A DNA stretch of 6,816 bases from Myxococcales bacterium (lineage in GTDB: Bacteria > Myxococcota_A > UBA9160 > SMWR01), in the NCBI GenBank assembly GCA_022572485.1, contig JACZVU010000145.1:1-6816 (forward strand). Reading direction: 5' to 3'. Every line of letters starts with the position of its first letter. Positions within the stretch are counted from its first letter, which is position 1. A program made the position numbers and the translations under genes. Shown piece after piece: positions 1 through 3,973 of the stretch. The notes beneath the pieces are model-generated. The model was not told the origin of the DNA and ran no database searches. It saw only the letters and a list, made by a program, of their open reading frames with translations.

Positions 1-765
1 GCGCGCGACCTATCCGAGGCACACGTAGTCGCCTTCATCGAAAAGAAGCTCAAGAAACTTTCGCCGTCTTTCGTCCGTGGTTGTGTAAACGTCCTGAACA
101 AATCGCTGCGACGGCTGCGACGGTCGAACCCAGACGTTCCGAAGCTCGAGCTTGACGTAGCCGAGATCTTCGTGCGCGCGGAGGATTCCCGGGCCGAAGA
201 GATTCGGTCGATTGATTCGTGGACGTTCGAGGACGCGTCGAGGCTTCTCGGGATCGTGCGCGCGAAGGAGCCGAGCTACTACCCGTTCTTCCTGACGCTG
301 CTCCACACAGGTTGCCGTCGAGGTGAGGCGCTTGGGATGAAGTGGTCAGATGTAGATTTCAACCGCAAGCGCATCACGATCAGACGCGCGAGGGTCAACT
401 CGAAAACGGTACTCCCGAAGCACCGCAGGCGAGGCGACAAGCCGCGGACGGTAGTGATCACGCAGGCGATGGAATCTGCGCTCAGGGGGTTGGGAACCTT
501 CCGCTATCGCAAATCTGGTGGCTGGGTATTCGCGAGCAAGAACGGGACGCCGCTCGAGGGTACGACGGTGTTCCGGGTTTGGACCCGTATCCGCGAGAAG
601 CTCGCCGAGAAGAACATCCGAACGCTCACGATGCACTCGCTACGGCACACGTTTGCAACGCTCAGCCTTGAGGCTGGTCGCTCGGTGAAATGGGTATCCC
701 AGCAGCTTGGACATCGAGACGCGAGCCTCACGCTCAACACCTACGGCCCATGCTCTGCCGGATGA
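1..765 (+). CDS. Tyrosine recombinase/integrase, 5' partial, frameshifted near the C-terminus
   Basis: Site-specific recombinase that would integrate and excise the element through a covalent 3'-phosphotyrosine intermediate. The frame is open from base 1 with no stop, so the gene begins upstream; the GTG at 172 lies inside the protein and is not needed as a start. The first ~55 codons look like the end of a helical core-binding domain. The catalytic domain follows: Arg I in TGCRRGEAL (codon 316-318), the beta-hairpin Lys in GDKPRT (439-441), HSLRH with His 634-636 and Arg 643-645, LGH with His 712-714, and nucleophile Tyr in LNTYG (742-744). After Tyr-Gly the frame reads PCSAG and stops. Dropping one C in the CCC at 747-749 gives the family-typical GHALPDEEYDLSYLPEA. 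The 3' end points at the adjacent tRNA-derived att site. Family assignment is firm; whether the product is active depends on the frameshift being an error. Confidence 0.93.
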   Translation, partial: ARDLSEAHVVAFIEKKLKKLSPSFVRGCVNVLNKSLRRLRRSNPDVPKLELDVAEIFVRAEDSRAEEIRSIDSWTFEDASRLLGIVRAKEPSYYPFFLTLLHTGCRRGEALGMKWSDVDFNRKRITIRRARVNSKTVLPKHRRRGDKPRTVVITQAMESALRGLGTFRYRKSGGWVFASKNGTPLEGTTVFRVWTRIREKLAEKNIRTLTMHSLRHTFATLSLEAGRSVKWVSQQLGHRDASLTLNTYGPCSAG

Positions 766-871
766 GGAATATGACCTTTCGTACCTTCCCGAAGCCAGCG
801 CCGGCGCTGACCGGCGCTCAGCCGGCGCTAGCCATAAACTCAGAAGTGTGGAGAACCGCGTAAGTCTTTGA
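748..871 (+). other. Out-of-frame C-terminal tail of the integrase
   Basis: This stretch reads in the +1 frame relative to the integrase and continues it without a break once one C at 747-749 is removed: GHALPDEEYDLSYLPEASAG, then about 20 more residues to the TGA at 869-871. GH directly after the catalytic Tyr, followed by an acidic/aromatic tail, is the usual continuation of phage-type integrases. The reconstructed gene would end seven bases before the tRNA-derived att core. The break is either a sequencing error in a short homopolymer or a true single-base insertion that shortens the tail while keeping every catalytic residue. Confidence 0.75.
801..829. repeat. Three copies of CCGGCGCT at about 10-bp spacing
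   Basis: CCGGCGCT occurs at 801-808, 811-818 and 822-829, spaced 10 and 11 bp, about one helical turn. The first copy lies in a perfect 12-bp palindrome, AGCGCCGGCGCT (797-808). The array overlaps the reconstructed integrase tail and sits 50-75 bp from the tRNA-derived core, where arm-type integrase or excisionase sites are often found. GC-rich coding sequence could also give this by chance, so a binding role is inference. Confidence 0.5.
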
Positions 872-877
872 TTTTAA

Positions 878-924
878 TGGAGCGCGAGACCGGGTTCGAA
901 CCGGCGACCCTCAGCTTGGGAAGC
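878..924 (-). other. 3' remnant of tRNA-Gly(CCC); probable attachment-site core
   Basis: Read on the minus strand this is the 3' part of a tRNA gene: anticodon loop TTCCCAA (anticodon CCC, Gly), 3' anticodon stem GCTGA, variable region GGGTC, T arm with loop TTCGAAC and stem GCCGG/CCGGT, 3' acceptor strand CTCGCGC, then T and encoded CCA (880-878). The partner acceptor strand GCGCGAG and a normal D-arm are absent from the next 30 bases, so this is not an intact tRNA. The 5' anticodon strand CCGGC leaves a C-A mismatch and a G-U pair against GCTGA, so the break with the original tRNA is probably near 924-927. Tyrosine integrases often use tRNA 3' ends as att cores, and the integrase 3' end is next to it. 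The isotype is read from the anticodon only. Confidence 0.78.
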
Positions 925-973
925 CGGCATAAGCGCTCTAAGCGCGCCTAACATCACTTTCAGCGGGATTATC

Positions 974-988
974 GTGACAGATTGTCAC
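974..988. promoter_or_regulatory. GTGACA-N3-TGTCAC palindrome
   Basis: A perfect inverted repeat with 6-bp arms and a 3-bp centre (GAT). It lies between the att core and the 12-bp tandem repeats. The same GTGACA word is repeated on both strands after the primase (6401-6504), so one element-encoded DNA-binding protein may recognise both places. Candidates are the HTH proteins encoded at 2655-3308 and 3394-3693. The symmetry is seen directly; the operator role is inferred. Confidence 0.5.
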
Positions 989-1000
989 CGTTTGCGACCC

Positions 1001-1025
1001 AAAGTCCCCATAAAAGTCCCCATAG
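1001..1025. repeat. Tandem 12-bp repeat; left copy of a long-range inverted repeat
   Basis: AAAGTCCCCATA occurs twice back to back (1001-1012 and 1013-1024). The reverse complement of 1005-1025 matches 6717-6737 at 20 of 21 positions. The position 75-100 bp from the tRNA-derived core suits arm-type sites of a tyrosine integrase. Alternatives are the end of a mobile unit spanning 1005-6737, or operators. Confidence 0.7.
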
Positions 1026-1055
1026 CCACCAGGGTTGTGGCTTAGGAGGTGCGAA

Positions 1056-1238
1056 TCAGGTTGTCGTCAGGGTGGTTTCGGTCGGCTCCGTCACTTCGAG
1101 GACGACTCGCCGAAGCTCTGCGATCTCTTCCGCCTCGTCGATCAGGCTCGTGGCTGCTGGTTCTCCCTGCACCCCACCAGAGGCTTCCTCCAAGGCGTCA
1201 AAGACGAGCTTGAATCGGAGCTGGGCGTCAGCCGACAT
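1056..1238 (-). CDS. Small acidic hypothetical protein (60 aa), second gene of the protease operon
   Basis: Not recognised. The start is chosen because its ATG (1238-1236) follows the protease stop (1242-1240) with one base between (TGATATG), the spacing of translationally coupled genes. An AAGGAAGG stretch about 12 bases upstream, inside the protease end, can serve as Shine-Dalgarno. A longer in-frame start at 1295 would overlap the protease by over 50 bases and is less likely. The protein starts MSADAQLRFKLVFDALEEAS and has a Glu/Ala-rich, probably helical middle (LIDEAEEIAELRRVVLEV) and a Thr-rich end (ETTLTTT). It has no signal peptide, membrane segment or cysteines. It may partner with or regulate the protease, but this rests only on position. 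Confidence 0.55.
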   Translation of the reverse strand: MSADAQLRFKLVFDALEEASGGVQGEPAATSLIDEAEEIAELRRVVLEVTEPTETTLTTT

Positions 1239-1239
1239 A

Positions 1240-2415
1240 TCAGATGACCACCTTCCTTTTGGATTGTACCTCAATTTGGTTCCTGAGGTTGCCAAGATCC
1301 ACTTCGACGTTGCAGTTCGGGCACATTAGCTTGTTGTCAGCCGGGAATGGGAGAGCATCCTTCCTTAGCGCCGCGCCCTTCTTGAAGTTTACCTGAATCT
1401 TTAACGGATTCTTGCACTTAGGGCATTCAGTTTCCGCTACAACCATATCGGCTTGCGCAACCGCCTGCGCAACCACCTGCGCCGCCCCTGGCACCAGTGC
1501 GGCCTTGTGTCGGTAGATCTGCGACTCGCAGGTCTCGAAGATCTTGTAGATCGTGGTGGCGGCAAAACTCATTTCCAGCAGCGTGTAGTAGCGGGTGATG
1601 GCGTCGTCGAGGTCCGGCGTCTGCGAGTAGTCAATAATCTCCAGACCCATTTTGGTCAGGTCCTTGATCTTGATGGAGCGTCCATGGGTCAGCCAGCGCC
1701 CATGGTCGCAGAGCGTGCCCGCGATTTCGTCGGCACGCTCTTGCTTCTCTTCATCGGTTACTGGCTTCCCGGAGGTCTTGTGGGTCTTCCAGTTCTTGAA
1801 CTTGTAGGTTGCCAGCCAGTCGGTGACCAGCGTCTTTGCGAAGTCCAATGCGTTCTGGGCGCTCTGTAGTTCACCCGGAGAGATCCCTTGGAGGATGGGG
1901 ATGTAGGCCTTGTTCAGCGTTCCAGACGATGCGACCTCCTCCTTGATCTTCTCCATACCCTCAAGAAGCGCGTCCGCAGAAAAGGTTTTTCCCTGCCGCG
2001 AGAGCTGGGCGTCTATGGGCCCTACCGCGGATGTCGAGGACATCAGGATTTCGTTGCCCGCCATGACCATGATCGTCGCCGCGCTCTTGGCCCAGCCCGG
2101 TACGATCACGGCCAGGTCCTCGTAGCGATCTCGGAGCGTTCTGATGATGTCCTCGGCGGCCTCGCCCGATCCACCAGAGGATTCGAGGATCAGATCCAAA
2201 GCGGTTCCCTTGAGATTCGCGAGCTGATCTGAGATTGGCATCAGGTCCGGGTACGAAATCGAGATGTTCGAGTCGAGCTGATTCAGGTCCGCGGCGAAGA
2301 CGAGGACGTCCCGGTTCCCGCGCAGTTTGGAGATCGCACGCAGCTGATTCTTTCGCTCGGCCGTGAGCTGCTGGAAGCCCATGCCTCGGTCGAGATATTC
2401 GGTGTAGATACCCAT
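1240..2415 (-). CDS. SDH_sah-type serine protease (ClpP/SppA-like fold) with C-terminal zinc ribbon
   Basis: 391 residues, probably a cytoplasmic serine protease of the serine dehydrogenase proteinase family in the ClpP/crotonase fold. ALDLILESSGGSGEAAEDII (72-91) gives the strand and Gly-Gly oxyanion region. LAVIVPGWAKSAATIMVMAG (101-120) carries the expected nucleophile Ser111. AVGPIDAQL (130-138) is the conserved motif after it. His238 and His244 near HGRWLTHGRSIKI lie in a region conserved in relatives. After an Ala/Gln-rich linker (about 307-326) come CPKC (331-334) and CPNC (365-368), a zinc-ribbon pattern I do not associate with the basic family. There is no signal peptide or membrane helix. 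The ATG at 2415 is the only possible start nearby because an in-frame TAG lies 15 bases upstream; the Shine-Dalgarno is poor. It is cotranscribed with the 60-aa gene and divergent from 2655. Substrate and role are unknown; position suggests cargo. Confidence 0.88.
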   Translation of the reverse strand: MGIYTEYLDRGMGFQQLTAERKNQLRAISKLRGNRDVLVFAADLNQLDSNISISYPDLMPISDQLANLKGTALDLILESSGGSGEAAEDIIRTLRDRYEDLAVIVPGWAKSAATIMVMAGNEILMSSTSAVGPIDAQLSRQGKTFSADALLEGMEKIKEEVASSGTLNKAYIPILQGISPGELQSAQNALDFAKTLVTDWLATYKFKNWKTHKTSGKPVTDEEKQERADEIAGTLCDHGRWLTHGRSIKIKDLTKMGLEIIDYSQTPDLDDAITRYYTLLEMSFAATTIYKIFETCESQIYRHKAALVPGAAQVVAQAVAQADMVVAETECPKCKNPLKIQVNFKKGAALRKDALPFPADNKLMCPNCNVEVDLGNLRNQIEVQSKRKVVI

Positions 2416-2654
2416 GCGTTGCCGACGCTAGCACCAGGCTCGGCGTTGTCTACGAGGGAGTCTGGCTACTCCTGATCCCCTTCTACGACAAGCGATGCCT
2501 GATCTGGGACGGCACGAGCCTCTTGAAACAGCGGCCGGCCTGAAGGTTTTGTAGAATCCAGCTCATCGGGGCTAGGTCACGCGGACTGAACACGCGGGGT
2601 GCTCCTCCCGCGCCGCCCCGAGTCACCACAGGAGCGCCGCGAGGAGTAGCGGCA
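2416..2654. promoter_or_regulatory. Divergent intergenic region between protease operon and HTH gene
   Basis: About 240 bases separate two genes that start in opposite directions, so promoters for both should lie here. GAGGAG at 2641-2646 is a good Shine-Dalgarno eight bases before the ATG at 2655. TTGAAA (2523-2528) and TAGAAT (2552-2557) resemble promoter hexamers, but their 23-base spacing is too long. I see no strong promoter, riboswitch or terminator. Confidence 0.4.
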
Positions 2655-3308
2655 ATGGCGAAGAAGCAGAAGGACGAAAACCCCGACGAAGTAGCGACCC
2701 TGGCTGCCAAATACCAGGACCTCGCACCGCTGGAGCGAGTCCTTCACCTCCTCGACGCGAGCGAAGCCAAACCTCTCGCACTCCAGCTCTCCGCCGACGA
2801 GATGGCAGCCCTGCACGACTTGCTTCTGTACCGCTACCCCCGCGACAGGGAGTCCATCAGGTCTCTTATCGACAAAGTCTTTGAGTTCAAGAATTTTAAG
2901 CAAAAATTTCGCGCAGACCGTAAGGGAACGCTAGGGCAACGAGCCGCAAGGGTCGTCCGCGAGATGGGCTGGACCGATAATTCCGAGGACAAAAACGCCC
3001 GGAATCAGATGCTTCTGTTTCATTACAGCGAACTCATCTACCAGGCGGGCGCGGTGTTCCTCATTAACAGCATCGGCAACCCCCACCCCATCAAGAGAGT
3101 CGAGGGCCGGGCCATCAAGAACTGCCCTCTCGGCAAACAAGAGGCAATCGACGAGCTTGCTGACTGGTATTGCGTAAAACCAGGGACGATGCGTCAGTGG
3201 CTAAAGTCGGCGAAGAGCGACGTCAGGAAGGAATCTGAGGGGGGCAAACGCCGTCTCCTCACCCTAAAGCTCCTTGACTGGTCCACGCTCCCCTGGACGC
3301 CCGATTGA
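2655..3308 (+). CDS. Hypothetical protein with C-terminal helix-turn-helix (217 aa)
   Basis: Not recognised as a named family. The ATG has a clear Shine-Dalgarno (GAGGAG, eight-base spacing). The N-terminal ~70 residues are mostly helical, with alternating acidic and leucine-rich stretches (LAPLERVLHLLDASEAKPLA). A basic middle follows (FKNFKQKFRADRKGTLGQRA, 78-97). Near the end, KQEAIDELADWYCVKPGTMR (161-180) and the following QWLKSAK have the spacing of a helix-turn-helix with recognition helix PGTMRQWLKSAK, like the ELAxxYxVSxxTVRRWL pattern of regulators and small terminase subunits. The Arg/Lys-rich tail fits DNA binding. It could regulate the divergent protease operon or the replication genes. 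There is no signal peptide or membrane segment. The gene is real by codon pattern and SD; the role is inferred. Confidence 0.75.
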   Translation: MAKKQKDENPDEVATLAAKYQDLAPLERVLHLLDASEAKPLALQLSADEMAALHDLLLYRYPRDRESIRSLIDKVFEFKNFKQKFRADRKGTLGQRAARVVREMGWTDNSEDKNARNQMLLFHYSELIYQAGAVFLINSIGNPHPIKRVEGRAIKNCPLGKQEAIDELADWYCVKPGTMRQWLKSAKSDVRKESEGGKRRLLTLKLLDWSTLPWTPD

Positions 3309-3326
3309 GTATCCGCCCCCACGCCT

Positions 3327-3360
3327 AGGGTAATCAATACGTCCACCGCCCTGTTACCTT
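3327..3360. promoter_or_regulatory. Imperfect inverted repeat upstream of the HTH gene
   Basis: AGGGTAA (3327-3333) and TTACCTT (3354-3360) match as inverted repeats at 6 of 7 positions across a 20-base spacer, followed by a run of A. It lies in the 85-base gap between two genes and could be an operator or a weak terminator. The arms are short, so chance is possible. Confidence 0.25.
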
Positions 3361-3393
3361 AAAAAAGCGCAGCGGGTTCAGCACGCTCCCGAT

Positions 3394-3693
3394 GTGGAAC
3401 GAAAAGTCTTTATCGACCCGGACGCACTCCTAACGCCCAACAAGACCGCCGACGCCCTGCGCGAGCTTTCCGGCAACCGCTGCGGACCGTCGAGCAAGCG
3501 AATCCGCAAAGCGATCGCCCGCGGTGAGCTGCGCGCGAAGCGAGAGGGCCGCTGGGCTTGGGTCCGATGGCGCGACACGCTTGAATATTTCAACGGCGAA
3601 TTTGCCGCCGATCCCGACGAGGAGCGCAATGACCGCGCCCGTCGGAATGTCGACGAAGCGTGCCGACGCGAGGCTTCATTGACAGCACCCTGA
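3394..3693 (+). CDS. Excisionase/MerR-like helix-turn-helix protein (99 aa)
   Basis: Small DNA-binding protein of the kind that serves as excisionase or repressor in integrative elements. Residues ~12-65 follow the winged-helix pattern of the excisionase/MerR-like domain: LTPNKTADALRELSG (helix), PSSKRIRKAIARGELRAKRE (32-51; recognition helix then the GELxAxR turn), GRWAWVRWRDTLEYF (wing and final helix). The tail is highly charged (DPDEERNDRARRNVDEACRR) and may be a coil. The GTG at 3394 is the first start codon after the in-frame TAA at 3331; no Shine-Dalgarno is evident, so initiation may be weak or leaderless. It sits upstream of the small ORF and primase, as in P4-like satellites and phage-like islands, where such a gene controls excision or replication. 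Whether it is the excisionase is not shown by the sequence. Confidence 0.75.
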   Translation: MERKVFIDPDALLTPNKTADALRELSGNRCGPSSKRIRKAIARGELRAKREGRWAWVRWRDTLEYFNGEFAADPDEERNDRARRNVDEACRREASLTAP

Positions 3694-3699
3694 ACATAG

Positions 3700-3728
3700 A
3701 AACGCCCCGTCGGGTGAACAGGGCGCTT
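3700..3728. other. Intergenic stem-loop between the HTH gene and the small ORF
   Basis: AAACGCCC (3700-3707) pairs with GGGCGCTT (3721-3728) at 7 of 8 positions around a 13-base loop. It fills the gap between the HTH gene stop and the Shine-Dalgarno (AAGGAG, 3733-3738) of the next ORF. There is no T tract, so it is not a classic Rho-independent terminator on the plus strand. It could attenuate or stabilise the message of the replication genes. Confidence 0.45.
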
Positions 3729-3748
3729 CTCGAAGGAGCTTGAGAAAG

Positions 3749-3973
3749 TTGCGAGACAATAGCTGCAGGGAAGAATTTCGCAACCGCACCAGCACCCCAC
3801 CCATCGCGGCTGCCCTCAATTTTTGGGTTTCACTCCAAGACGAAGCACTCGATGAGGCTGCGCGCTACGGCGCCCTTCGTGGCCCAGTGCTTCTTCGACA
3901 GCGCCCCTGGGCTCAGACGCTCGACAAGATCGAAGCTGAAATCCAAGCCGCCGCCGAAAGGGCTGCAGGATGA
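3749..3973 (+). CDS. Small hypothetical protein upstream of, and coupled to, the primase (about 74 aa)
   Basis: Not recognised. The ORF ends in a TGA that shares ATGA with the primase start (3970-3973), a sign of translational coupling. There is no ATG; TTG at 3749 is chosen because AAGGAG (3733-3738) lies 10 bases upstream. TTG at 3740 is in the same frame but only one base from that Shine-Dalgarno. The protein is polar and mostly helical, with a basic N-terminus (SCREEFRNRTS), a middle with FWVSLQDEALDEAARYG, and an amphipathic C-terminal helix (TLDKIEAEIQAAAERAA) that could dimerise. It has no membrane segment. It is probably a replication accessory by position only; the start is uncertain. 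Confidence 0.55.
   Translation: MRDNSCREEFRNRTSTPPIAAALNFWVSLQDEALDEAARYGALRGPVLLRQRPWAQTLDKIEAEIQAAAERAAG

Noticed and set aside
878..952. Intact tRNA gene on the minus strand
   Set aside because: No GCGCGAG acceptor partner or normal D-arm can be placed in the required 26 bases upstream of the anticodon arm; only the 3' part is present.
1043..1050. TAGGAGGT, a perfect Shine-Dalgarno on the plus strand
   Set aside because: No convincing plus-strand gene follows it; the DNA there encodes the end of the minus-strand small protein. Likely coincidence.
982..1329. Plus-strand ORF of 115 codons
   Set aside because: It lies opposite the 60-aa gene and the protease end and starts in the repeat region; low-complexity Ser/Thr composition fits a shadow frame.
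2523..2557. TTGAAA...TAGAAT promoter
   Set aside because: The 23-base spacing is well outside the usual 16-19.
3679..3688. TTGACA with a TGACAGCAC match to the origin repeats
   Set aside because: It lies inside the 3' end of the HTH gene as a single copy with no -10 at suitable spacing; a 9-base match alone can be chance.
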